Positions 7,979 through 15,617 of a DNA stretch of 64,000 nucleotides are shown piece after piece. Source of the DNA: Nitrospina sp052156635. Its GTDB lineage: Bacteria > Nitrospinota > Nitrospinia > Nitrospinales > Nitrospinaceae. Position 1 is the stretch's first letter. The number at the start of each line of letters is the position of its first letter. The position numbers and the translations under genes were made by a program. The stretch spans positions 62,001 through 126,000 of the forward strand of contig NZ_JBQKUO010000004.1 in the NCBI RefSeq assembly GCF_052156635.1, in the 5' to 3' direction. The notes beneath the pieces were generated by a model. That model did no database searches. It saw only the letters and a program-made list of their open reading frames with translations, and was not told where the DNA came from.

Positions 7979-8073
7979 AATTGCCGGAAAACAAAGGGAA
8001 GTTTGGCGCTTTCCGGGAAATTTCTGCCGGGAGTGTCGAAAATCCTGACGTTTCGGCCCTCCCCGGCTTTATG

Positions 8074-8079
8074 TATAAT
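8074..8079 (+). promoter_or_regulatory. -10 element of the sigma-54 activator gene
   Basis: A perfect TATAAT lies 36 bases before the preferred start at 8116. The -35 region (TTTCGG at 8051-8056, 17-base spacer) is weak, so an activator may be needed. Confidence 0.4.
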
Positions 8080-8115
8080 GTGTGTAAATTTATTACTCAT
8101 TTGGAACGTCTATTT

Positions 8116-10950
8116 ATGTCCCAGAATTTGAACGCCTTCACCACCCGGCTCAAGGGTTTCCAGAAGGAAAACCTGTCCGACATCCTGCACGTCATGGCTG
8201 GAGGCCTGAAAAGCGCCTTTCAATGCGACTCGGTACGCGTGTATCTGGAAGACCTGTACGAGGGCATGCTGATCTGCCATTACGTCTCCAACGAAAGCCA
8301 CCCGGACCGCCATCGCATTACCAAGTACATCTCGCCCAAGGAATCGATCACTTCCAAATCGTTTTATGAAAACGCCGTGGTGGCGTCCTGGACGCATCCG
8401 GGGGGTGTCGCCAACTTCCGCAATCCCTACGAATCGCTTTCCGGCATCCAGGCCACGGCGGTGTTCCCCATCACCTACCAGATGCGGCCCATCGGCACCA
8501 TCAACCTCGACTGGAACAAGGAAGGTGAGTTTTTAACAGAGAAGCAGATCGAGCAGATCAGTTCATTCATCACCGAAAACAGCGCGGTGGTGGAGCGCGC
8601 CAAGCGCTTTCACCAGAACATCTCGTTTTCCAAGTACCTCGACACGGCGCGCAAAAAGGAAGGCGCGTGGATGATGATGCGTTCCGCCGTCAACCTGATA
8701 GAAAAACTCACGCTCGCTTCGGTGCTGGTGCCGGCAACGGAACAGAATTTAAAAACGCGCGGCTCGAAAACCGCGGACATCGTCGAAATCCTCGCGGTCT
8801 ATTCCAAAAACATCGAGCACGCGGACATATACAACACCCGCGACCAGATCCACGTGCTGGAAGGCCGCCACCTCATCAACCGCATCGTGAAGTACAAGGA
8901 CAAAAAAGGCCTGGTGATGAACGACCCCAACCAGGGCTCGGTGTATCACGCCAACGTGATGGAGGAGCAGTTCCCGCGCAAGGAGATCGCAAGCGAGATC
9001 AACCTGGTGTCGCTCTACCAGGTGCCGAAATACGACAAGAAAACCGGACGTTTCGTCTGTGCGGTCAACTACTACACCGGAGAACCCTACGAGTTCACAC
9101 CGTTCGAGAAAAACCTTCTGCAGGAACACGCGTCGATGGTGGAGACCATCATCCTGGAAGAAAGCCCGACGCATATCGAAATCCAGGTGCTGAGCGAGAT
9201 CGAGGAACTGCTGTCGGACACCGACACCTCCCTGCAGGGATTCCTCGACAGCATCCTGGCCAAGACGTCGGAGCTGATCGGCGCGGACTGCGGCACCATT
9301 GCCATCCTGCAGGTGATCGACGGCAAACCCTGGTTGCTGGTGGAAGATGAGGACGGCGACCTGATGGGTGCGAAGTCGCGCGGCTGGAAGAAGAACAAAA
9401 TCCTGCCGCTTCCCGTCGGGGGAAACGACCTGCCCGGCGACCAGAGGTCGATGAACGGGTATTGCGCTCACACGGCGCGTCCGGTACTGGTCAACGACGT
9501 CAACAACCACAAGCACACGCAGGGCTTTTACAAAAACCTGTCGCCGGATATCCGGTCGGAACTCGCGGTGCCGATCATTTACCAGAACCAGGTGCTGGGC
9601 GTGCTCAACCAGGACAGCTTCCGCCTCAATTACTTCACCGACGAGCACAAAAAGATTCTGCAGATCATCGCCAGCCTCATCAGCCAGAAGGTGAACCACC
9701 TGTTACAGATGGAGGCGCTGCGTAAGGACATGACCGTGCTCAAACACGAGATCGAATACCGCGACCCGAACGTGTCGTCGTATTACCTCGGCAACGTCAT
9801 TGGACGCAGCAAAAAAATCCACACACTGGTCAAGCAGATCGACGTGGTGGTGGACTCCATCTGCAACCGCATGCTGAACTGGGAACGCTCGCCTCAGACG
9901 GAAGCCTTCATGGGACTGCCGTCGCTGTTGATCACAGGCGAAACCGGGGCAGGCAAGGAATTCTTCTTCAACAACATTTATTCGCGCGTGTCGGAGACGT
10001 TCCGGCAGAAAAAACGCCCGGATTTCGAACTGCCTCTCCGGAAAACCAACATCGCCGCCTACAGTGGCGAATTGACCTACAGCGAACTGTTCGGGCATAA
10101 GAAAGGCGCGTTCACCAGCGCCGACTCCAACCGGCAGGGCATTCTGGAAGAAGCCAACGGCGGCATCGTGTTCCTGGACGAGATCGGCGACATCGATCCC
10201 AAAACCCAGGTGCAGTTGCTGCGCTTCCTCGACACCGGCGTGTTCGTGCGGCTGGGTGAGAACCAGCCCTGCTATTCGCGCATCTTCCTCATCGCCGCCA
10301 CCAACAAAAATCTTTTAAAGGAAATCGAGGCGGGACGTTTCCGCGAGGATTTGTTTCACCGCTTGAACGCGCTCAGCTTCCGGATTCCGTCGCTCAACGA
10401 CCGGCGGGAGGACATTCCGGATCTGGCGACGCATTTTCTCGGTCGCCTGTACACGACATACAAGGGAGGCGACCAGACCGGCCCGCCACCGATGCTGGCT
10501 CCCGATGCACTGGAGTATTTGAAGCACCGCAGTTACCGCGGCAACGTGCGCGAGTTGAAAAACATTTTGTTGCGCGCGCTCATGTTCAACAAAAGCGGCG
10601 TCATCACCCGCGACCACCTCTCCGCGGCGGACCAGGAAAACATGGTGGAGACGGCGACGTTCGATGCGGCTCCCGTGGGTCAGGTGACGAACCTGCTGGA
10701 GGAAATCGAAGCGGAGCGTGGCAACTTCTGGACGCACATCTACGAGCCGTTCAAGACCAAGCAGATGACGCGCGACACGGTGAAGACGGTGATCGAGACG
10801 GCGAAGACGAAGTATCAGACCAACCTGCCGGGGCTGGCGGTGAAGCTGGGCGTGTGCACGGACCGCTTCCGCACCGACTCGGAGGAAAGCAAGAAGTTCA
10901 TGAGCTTCAAAAACTTTTTATACAAGACCGTGAAGATTTCCACGAATTAG
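8116..10950 (+). CDS. GAF-domain sigma-54-dependent transcriptional activator
   Basis: This bacterial enhancer-binding protein has 944 residues from the ATG at 8116. An in-frame TTG at 7981 would add 45 residues encoded across the probable promoter. About 590 residues of sensory region contain GAF-like domains at roughly 20-190, 200-360 and 370-550 (FITENSAVVERAK ends the first; ELAVPIIYQNQVLGVLNQDS lies in the third). The AAA+ domain has Walker A GETGAGKE (608-615) and Walker B VFLDE (685-689). The sigma-54-contacting GAFTGA loop reads GAFTSA (664-669). RFREDLFHRLNALSFRIPSL and NVRELKN are canonical. The C-terminus lacks a clear Fis-type helix-turn-helix; residues around DTVKTVIETAKTKYQTNLPG may replace it. 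It is divergent from the sigma-54-driven flgB-fliE pair. Confidence 0.9.
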   Translation: MSQNLNAFTTRLKGFQKENLSDILHVMAGGLKSAFQCDSVRVYLEDLYEGMLICHYVSNESHPDRHRITKYISPKESITSKSFYENAVVASWTHPGGVANFRNPYESLSGIQATAVFPITYQMRPIGTINLDWNKEGEFLTEKQIEQISSFITENSAVVERAKRFHQNISFSKYLDTARKKEGAWMMMRSAVNLIEKLTLASVLVPATEQNLKTRGSKTADIVEILAVYSKNIEHADIYNTRDQIHVLEGRHLINRIVKYKDKKGLVMNDPNQGSVYHANVMEEQFPRKEIASEINLVSLYQVPKYDKKTGRFVCAVNYYTGEPYEFTPFEKNLLQEHASMVETIILEESPTHIEIQVLSEIEELLSDTDTSLQGFLDSILAKTSELIGADCGTIAILQVIDGKPWLLVEDEDGDLMGAKSRGWKKNKILPLPVGGNDLPGDQRSMNGYCAHTARPVLVNDVNNHKHTQGFYKNLSPDIRSELAVPIIYQNQVLGVLNQDSFRLNYFTDEHKKILQIIASLISQKVNHLLQMEALRKDMTVLKHEIEYRDPNVSSYYLGNVIGRSKKIHTLVKQIDVVVDSICNRMLNWERSPQTEAFMGLPSLLITGETGAGKEFFFNNIYSRVSETFRQKKRPDFELPLRKTNIAAYSGELTYSELFGHKKGAFTSADSNRQGILEEANGGIVFLDEIGDIDPKTQVQLLRFLDTGVFVRLGENQPCYSRIFLIAATNKNLLKEIEAGRFREDLFHRLNALSFRIPSLNDRREDIPDLATHFLGRLYTTYKGGDQTGPPPMLAPDALEYLKHRSYRGNVRELKNILLRALMFNKSGVITRDHLSAADQENMVETATFDAAPVGQVTNLLEEIEAERGNFWTHIYEPFKTKQMTRDTVKTVIETAKTKYQTNLPGLAVKLGVCTDRFRTDSEESKKFMSFKNFLYKTVKISTN

Positions 10951-10974
10951 AAAGGGATAATTTTTTTACAGCTT

Positions 10975-11250
10975 TTACCCCTCCCCCATTTCAACCTTAT
11001 ACGCCTCCACGATGGTGTCGCGAAGGTGTTTTTGGAAGTCGGGGGTTTCGGCGACAACCAGTTCCTTGTACTCGCCGTTCTTTCCCAACTGGCTGGGCAG
11101 GCGGATGTACATCGCGCCGCTCGGTTTCCTGTAAACCTGAATACCCTTTATGGTCAGCACACCTTCCAGCGTCACCTCCGCATAGGCTTTCAAATCCTTG
11201 TATGGCGTGCCCGGTTCGAACGGATAGATAATCGTTTTGGTGATGGTCAT
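10975..11250 (-). CDS. SpoVG-like small protein
   Basis: This 91-residue protein resembles the SpoVG family: YAEVTLEGVLTIKGIQVYRK, then MYIRLPSQLGKNGEYKELV, and a terminal helix with TPDFQKHLRDTIVEAYK. These parallel the SpoVG pattern of a short beta sheet, an MPS-like loop and a C-terminal helix. SpoVG proteins are site-specific nucleic-acid binding regulators in Firmicutes and also occur in Gram-negative lineages, where their role is poorly known. The gene converges on the sigma-54 activator gene and is divergent from ahcY. The family assignment is by pattern and moderately secure; the function here is not known. Confidence 0.7.
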   Translation of the reverse strand: MTITKTIIYPFEPGTPYKDLKAYAEVTLEGVLTIKGIQVYRKPSGAMYIRLPSQLGKNGEYKELVVAETPDFQKHLRDTIVEAYKVEMGEG

Positions 11251-11270
11251 GGGATTTTTCCTGTGACGAT

Positions 11271-11299
11271 TTGATCTCGCCTGCTCGTTTTGTTACAAT
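11271..11299 (+). promoter_or_regulatory. Promoter of ahcY
   Basis: TTGATC (11271-11276) and TACAAT (11294-11299) with a 17-base spacer. The start would give a leader of about 150 bases before ahcY. No S-adenosylhomocysteine riboswitch core is recognisable in that leader. Confidence 0.5.
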
Positions 11300-11454
11300 A
11301 TGGCACCTATTGACGCACCGCATTTCTTCTGAATACCTACAAATCAGCTTTTTACGAGCTTCGGTGCACCCCGTATTCACGGCACGACGCCGTTTATCAC
11401 GATTTCGATTTTAAGTCCTTTTAAAACTATTCATAAACTATCAAGGAGTTATAC

Positions 11455-12759
11455 ATGAGTTCCACAGTGGTTGACGCGGAAAACTATAAAGTGAAAGACC
11501 TCTCCCTGGCGGATTGGGGTCGGCGCGAAATCATTCTCGCCGAAAAAGAAATGCCGGGATTGATGGCCCTCCGCGAGAAGTACGGCAAAGACAAACCCCT
11601 GAAAGGAGCTCGGATTGCAGGGTCCCTGCACATGACCATTCAGACGGCGGTTCTGATTGAAACGCTGGTCGAGCTGGGGGCTGAGATCCGTTGGGCCTCC
11701 TGTAATATTTTCTCCACGCAGGACCACGCCGCCGCGGCCATCGCCAAGGCCGGCATTCCCGTTTTCGCATGGAAGGGGGAGACGGAGGAGGAATACTGGT
11801 GGTGCACCGCCCAGACCCTGCTGTTCGACGAAGGTCCCAACATGATCCTCGATGATGGCGGCGACCTGACGGGTTACGTTCACGAAAAACATCCGGAAAT
11901 GCTGCCGAACATCAAGGGCATCTCCGAGGAAACGACGACCGGCGTTCACAAGCTGTACAAAATGCTGAAAGACGGCACGCTGAAATCGCCGGCCATCAAC
12001 GTCAACGATTCCGTCACCAAATCCAAGTTCGACAACCTGTACGGTTGCCGCGAGTCCCTGGCGGACGGCATCAAGCGCGCCACCGACGTGATGGTGGCAG
12101 GCAAGGTGGTTGTGGTTGCCGGATACGGCGACGTGGGCAAGGGCTGTGCGCAGTCCATGCGCGCCTACGGCGCCCGCGTGCTGGTAACGGAAATCGACCC
12201 CATCTGCGCCCTGCAGGCGGCGATGGAAGGTTATGAGGTGACCACGGTGGAAGAGTCCCTGTCGGAAGCGGACATCTACATCACCACCACGGGTTGTGAA
12301 GACATCATCCGCATCGACCACATGGAAAAGATGAAGGACACGGCAATCGTGTGCAACATCGGCCACTTCGACTGTGAAATCCAGGTGGACGAATTGAACA
12401 ACTTCAAAGGCATCAAGAAGGAAGAGATCAAGCCGCAGGTGGACAAGTACACCTTCCCGGACGGGCACTGCATCATCCTGCTGGCCGAGGGACGGCTGGT
12501 GAACCTGGGTTGCGCAACCGGCCATCCGTCGTTCGTCATGTCCGCATCCTTCACCAACCAGGTGCTGGCGCAGATCGAGCTGTACCAGAAGAAGTACGAG
12601 CTGGGCGTGTACACCCTGCCCAAGCATCTGGATGAGGAAGTGGCACGTCTGCACCTCGAAAAGCTGGGAGTCAAAATGACCCGGCTGACGCAGAAGCAGG
12701 CCGACTACCTGGGCATCCCGGTAGAGGGTCCGTACAAGCCGGATCATTACCGCTACTGA
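11455..12759 (+). CDS. ahcY: Adenosylhomocysteinase
   Basis: This enzyme splits S-adenosylhomocysteine into adenosine and homocysteine, relieving product inhibition of methyltransferases. The 434-residue protein has the substrate domain (GARIAGSLHMTIQTAVLIET, then CNIFSTQDHAAAAIAKAGIP), the NAD-binding motif VVAGYGDVGKGCAQSMR, and the C-terminal PVEGPYKPDHYRY tail whose Lys and Tyr contact NAD of the neighbouring subunit. An AAGGAG site precedes the ATG. The gene is monocistronic, ending at a strong terminator. metK, another enzyme of the same cycle, lies at the far end of the window. Confidence 0.97.
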   Translation: MSSTVVDAENYKVKDLSLADWGRREIILAEKEMPGLMALREKYGKDKPLKGARIAGSLHMTIQTAVLIETLVELGAEIRWASCNIFSTQDHAAAAIAKAGIPVFAWKGETEEEYWWCTAQTLLFDEGPNMILDDGGDLTGYVHEKHPEMLPNIKGISEETTTGVHKLYKMLKDGTLKSPAINVNDSVTKSKFDNLYGCRESLADGIKRATDVMVAGKVVVVAGYGDVGKGCAQSMRAYGARVLVTEIDPICALQAAMEGYEVTTVEESLSEADIYITTTGCEDIIRIDHMEKMKDTAIVCNIGHFDCEIQVDELNNFKGIKKEEIKPQVDKYTFPDGHCIILLAEGRLVNLGCATGHPSFVMSASFTNQVLAQIELYQKKYELGVYTLPKHLDEEVARLHLEKLGVKMTRLTQKQADYLGIPVEGPYKPDHYRY

Positions 12760-12781
12760 GCCTCACAGAGTTCCAAATAGA

Positions 12782-12812
12782 AACGGCGTCCCAAACCGGG
12801 ACGCCGTTTTTT
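12782..12812 (+). terminator. Rho-independent terminator of ahcY
   Basis: AACGGCGTCCC pairs perfectly with GGGACGCCGTT around a five-base loop, followed by a T run. Confidence 0.9.
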
Positions 12813-12842
12813 ATTTCTAAATCAAATTTCCCCTTGCCCTGT

Positions 12843-13157
12843 TTACAGGGATTCCCTTTTTTTACGAATGGCTTCTTCTATCCATTGGCGGGGCGGCCAG
12901 TAATGGGTATTGCCATCGACCAAATAAATGCGGCACCCAAGTCCGAACGGATAACGAACCTCGCCCTCGACATCCAGACCGTCTATCCGGATAGTCGGTG
13001 ACCCGGGGAACCGGTGTTTCTCGGCATCATCCAGCGTTTGGACGGCAATCGACTGGATGGGGATGTCCACCCCCTCCTGGCGCATGACATCCTGCAAAAG
13101 CTCCAACGCGGGTTGGGAGTTGGGGCAGTTTTCAAAATACAGTAATTCAATTTTCAT
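12843..13157 (-). CDS. Small thioredoxin-like protein linked to a MerR regulator
   Basis: This 104-residue protein begins MKIELLYFENCPNSQPALEL, a thioredoxin-fold N-terminus with the first cysteine of a CxxC-like site (Cys11) but Asn-Ser instead of the second cysteine. FPGSPTIRIDGLDVEG resembles the cis-proline loop of the fold. A second cysteine, Cys74 (GLGCRIYLVDG), lies in the region where related small thioredoxin-like proteins often have one. Such proteins often accompany MerR-family regulators of metal or thiol stress. The start overlaps the merR stop by four bases, so both are made from one transcript. The chemistry is unknown; metal chaperoning or thiol relay is inference. Confidence 0.72.
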   Translation of the reverse strand: MKIELLYFENCPNSQPALELLQDVMRQEGVDIPIQSIAVQTLDDAEKHRFPGSPTIRIDGLDVEGEVRYPFGLGCRIYLVDGNTHYWPPRQWIEEAIRKKRESL

Positions 13158-13576
13158 AAATCTTCGGAGAAAAACGTTCCTTCCTCAAGATAGGCAAGAA
13201 TAGAAAGAGGGATCTGCGATGGATCCGTTCCACTCGCTTCTATCATTCGATCAATCGCTTTCCGCAAATGGTTTAGTTTCTCAATCCGCTTATCGATGAT
13301 TTTTCTTTTGGTCTGGGCTTTCTCAACAGCATTCTGGCGGGGATTTTTACGCGTAGCCTGCAAGTTCAGAATTTCGTGGATTTCATCCAATGAAAAACCG
13401 AGCTTCTGGGCGTTTTTGATAAACAGGATACGACGGGCGTCTTCGTTACTGTATAAACGGTAACCGGATCGCGACCGCAGGGGCGGATCGATCAGATTGC
13501 GGGTCTCATAGTAGCGAAGGGTTTCCTTATTCACACCCACCATTTTGGCCAGTTCACTACGGGTAAAGGTGTCCAT
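13154..13576 (-). CDS. MerR-family transcriptional regulator
   Basis: The 140-residue protein (ATG at 13576, with AGGAGGG just upstream) has the MerR winged helix: SELAKMVGVNKETLRYYETR, then SGYRLYSNEDARRILFIKNA. A dimerisation coiled coil follows (about 80-120). Upstream in-frame codons to 13630 would encode residues over the promoter and are less likely. There is no clear metal-binding cysteine pair in the C-terminal loop, so the effector cannot be deduced. It is the first gene of a two-gene unit with a thioredoxin-like protein and probably autoregulates through the dyad in its own promoter. Confidence 0.85.
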   Translation of the reverse strand: MDTFTRSELAKMVGVNKETLRYYETRNLIDPPLRSRSGYRLYSNEDARRILFIKNAQKLGFSLDEIHEILNLQATRKNPRQNAVEKAQTKRKIIDKRIEKLNHLRKAIDRMIEASGTDPSQIPLSILAYLEEGTFFSEDL

Positions 13577-13598
13577 AGAGGGCCCTCCTTCTATTCTG

Positions 13599-13630
13599 AA
13601 TATAGGCCCTGTACCCTGAAACTGGGTCAA
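13599..13630 (-). promoter_or_regulatory. MerR-type promoter with overlong spacer and dyad operator
   Basis: On the minus strand TTGACC (13625-13630) and CTATAT/TATATT (13599-13605) are separated by 19-20 bases, the stretched spacing that MerR proteins correct by twisting DNA. The imperfect dyad ACCCTGAAACTGGGT (13613-13627 on the plus strand) lies at the -35 and into the spacer. Confidence 0.6.
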
Positions 13631-13675
13631 ACTTTTTTCATTTGCTCTACCATTAACTAGGTAATTTAGCCCCCT

Positions 13676-14566
13676 TTATGCCTCGTTCCTTTTGAAAAAA
13701 TTGAGCATCCACGGAATGATGTCTTCATAAGCATCTTCCACAATATAGTGCCCCGCCTCTTCCACTTCATGAACTTCGGCGTTCGGAAAGTAGCCTTTCC
13801 ACCGGTCCAGAAAGTATTCATTAAAGCAAAAGTCCTTCATGCCCCACACAATCAACACCGGACGATCCCGAAAATAACCCAGCCTTGATTCAATGTGTTC
13901 CACCACGGAATAACTCGGGACGGAAGGGTCCATTGGGATGTCGTGAACAAACCGGAGGTTGGCAATCCGATTCTCCGGACTGTTGTAAGGAGCCAGGTAG
14001 CCTTTCCTCACTTCGGGCGTCAATCGGTGGCGTTGCCTGGATGCCCAAACCAGCCCCATCCTGGCGAAAAGGTTCCATTGCAGTATGGCAACCTCTCCAA
14101 TGAAGGGCTTTCGGCACAAATTGATGCTGAAGGGAATGCGGTCCGCCAGAAAGGCGGCGGTGTTGAACACGACCAGACGTTTAATTTTATCGGGGTGGCG
14201 CACCGCCAGGCCCATCCCGATCGCCCCGCCCCAGTCATGCAGAACCAGCGTGATGTTATCGAGTTGCAGGTGCTCCACCAGCCGCTCCACATTATCGATG
14301 TGCTGGTTCAATGTGTAATTGTAATCCTGAGGTTTGTCGGACAGACCGCAACCCATGTGGTCGGGCACCACACAACGGTATTGACTGCGTAAGGCACGAA
14401 CCAGGTTTCGATAATAAAACGACCAGGTGGGATTACCATGAAGCATGAGCAGGACCTCGCCCTGCCCTTCGTCCAGATAATGATATCGAAGACCGTTCAG
14501 GTCCAGGTTATGCGACTCGAAGGGATAAATTCTTTGGAATCCATCGATGGAGACTTCCGTCACCAT
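13676..14566 (-). CDS. oleB: OleB-type alpha/beta hydrolase (beta-lactone decarboxylase)
   Basis: OleB converts cis-beta-lactones to long-chain olefins with loss of CO2. The 296-residue protein (ATG at 14566; an ATG at 14587 is also possible) is a haloalkane-dehalogenase-like hydrolase. Landmarks are LMLHGNPTWSFYYRNL, the nucleophile Asp111 in LVLHDWGGAIGMG, the acid Asp245 in IVWGMKDFCFNEYF and the base His273 in EEAGHYIVED. On sequence alone it could be a haloalkane dehalogenase. The overlap with an OleA gene on the same strand decides for OleB. OleC and OleD are not next to it. Confidence 0.85.
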   Translation of the reverse strand: MVTEVSIDGFQRIYPFESHNLDLNGLRYHYLDEGQGEVLLMLHGNPTWSFYYRNLVRALRSQYRCVVPDHMGCGLSDKPQDYNYTLNQHIDNVERLVEHLQLDNITLVLHDWGGAIGMGLAVRHPDKIKRLVVFNTAAFLADRIPFSINLCRKPFIGEVAILQWNLFARMGLVWASRQRHRLTPEVRKGYLAPYNSPENRIANLRFVHDIPMDPSVPSYSVVEHIESRLGYFRDRPVLIVWGMKDFCFNEYFLDRWKGYFPNAEVHEVEEAGHYIVEDAYEDIIPWMLNFFKRNEA

Positions 14567-15606
14567 TCCGCCCCCAGCATGACGCAACTCAATCCACTGC
14601 CGATTCCAAGAAGGCCGATTTTATTCCCGGGTTGAATCACCTTCTCTTCAATTCCCAAAGCCAGGGTCACAGGCAGGGCCGCCGATCCGGTGTTGCCAAG
14701 GAATTCAAGGGTTGAAAAGTCCTTTTCCAGATCCAGTGAAAGTGTTTCGTAAAGGAGCTTGCGGTGGAGATGACCGACCTGGTGACAGAAGATGCGATCC
14801 ACATTGTCATTGGTCCATCCGAGATTGCCTTTAAACACCTCCCACGTTTCGCGGGCCAGTTCGCATCCTTCACGCATGAGCGTTTCAGAATCGGTCTGCA
14901 TGAGCGGAGCCGCATCGCCTCCCATGCCGGAATCCTGATTGCCCTGGCAGAGGTGATTGAACTGCGTCGCCGACCGGTAAGCGCCCCCGGTCAGGCGGTG
15001 CCCGGTGGTCGCAAGGTCCTTGTGAGCGAGAAGAACAGCAACGGCGGCGGACCCGATGGTGAGCGACGCAAAGGCGGTCTTGATCTTGCTGCGTGTGGGG
15101 TTGGGGTCGGCCAGCAATGTCTCGATGGTGTGATCCACAAGCGGACCGCCGTTTTCCCCGGAGACGATCAATCCGGCCCGGATTTGTCCGCGGTCGATCA
15201 TGTTCGCTACCTGCACCATGCCATTCAACACACCGAGGCAGGCGTTCGACACGTCGTAGAAAATGGAATCGGGATTCAGTTTGAGATTGTGGTGCACGAC
15301 GGAAGCTGTTGCGGGTTCCAGAAAGTCCCGGCTCACCGAGCCACAAATGAGGGCGTCGATTTTCTTCCGGTCCAAAGGCGTGCGTGCGAGTGCATCCTCC
15401 CCAGCCCTGGAGGCGACGGCGCTGGGAAACGTTCCCTTGTCCCAGAATCGCCTTTCCCGGATGCCGCTCATCAGTTCCAGCCGCCCGACGTTCAACTTGA
15501 ACCGGTCATAAAGCGGTTGCAGGCGGTGTTCCAGTTCGTCGGAACGCACAATGTTTTCCGGAAGGTGGTACCCGATCGACTCGATGCAAACGTTTTCAAA
15601 TCGCAT
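14560..15606 (-). CDS. oleA: OleA-type thiolase, head-to-head fatty acyl condensation
   Basis: OleA condenses two fatty acyl-CoAs to a beta-keto acid, the first step of long-chain olefin or ketone synthesis. The 348-residue thiolase-fold protein has Cys123 (DVSNACLGVLNGM), His275 (FCHQVGHLHRKL) and Asn305 (GNTGSAALP). It also has Glu97 in DFLEPATA, the extra residue that separates OleA from the housekeeping FabH. Relative to Xanthomonas OleA the four residues fit with constant offsets. The gene starts 11 bases after the msbA stop and overlaps oleB, forming the operon msbA-oleA-oleB. Without OleC and OleD nearby, a ketone or unfinished product is possible if they are absent from the genome. 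Confidence 0.88.
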   Translation of the reverse strand: MRFENVCIESIGYHLPENIVRSDELEHRLQPLYDRFKLNVGRLELMSGIRERRFWDKGTFPSAVASRAGEDALARTPLDRKKIDALICGSVSRDFLEPATASVVHHNLKLNPDSIFYDVSNACLGVLNGMVQVANMIDRGQIRAGLIVSGENGGPLVDHTIETLLADPNPTRSKIKTAFASLTIGSAAVAVLLAHKDLATTGHRLTGGAYRSATQFNHLCQGNQDSGMGGDAAPLMQTDSETLMREGCELARETWEVFKGNLGWTNDNVDRIFCHQVGHLHRKLLYETLSLDLEKDFSTLEFLGNTGSAALPVTLALGIEEKVIQPGNKIGLLGIGSGLSCVMLGAEW

Positions 15607-15617
15607 AACTCAACCCT

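Noticed and set aside
11300..11454. Possible S-adenosylhomocysteine riboswitch before ahcY
   Set aside because: The leader lacks the recognisable GAGGAGCG-like core and pseudoknot arms.
11449..12747. A 432-codon open frame antisense to ahcY
   Set aside because: It lies entirely against a canonical ahcY and its product shows no motif; long antisense frames are common in GC-rich genes.
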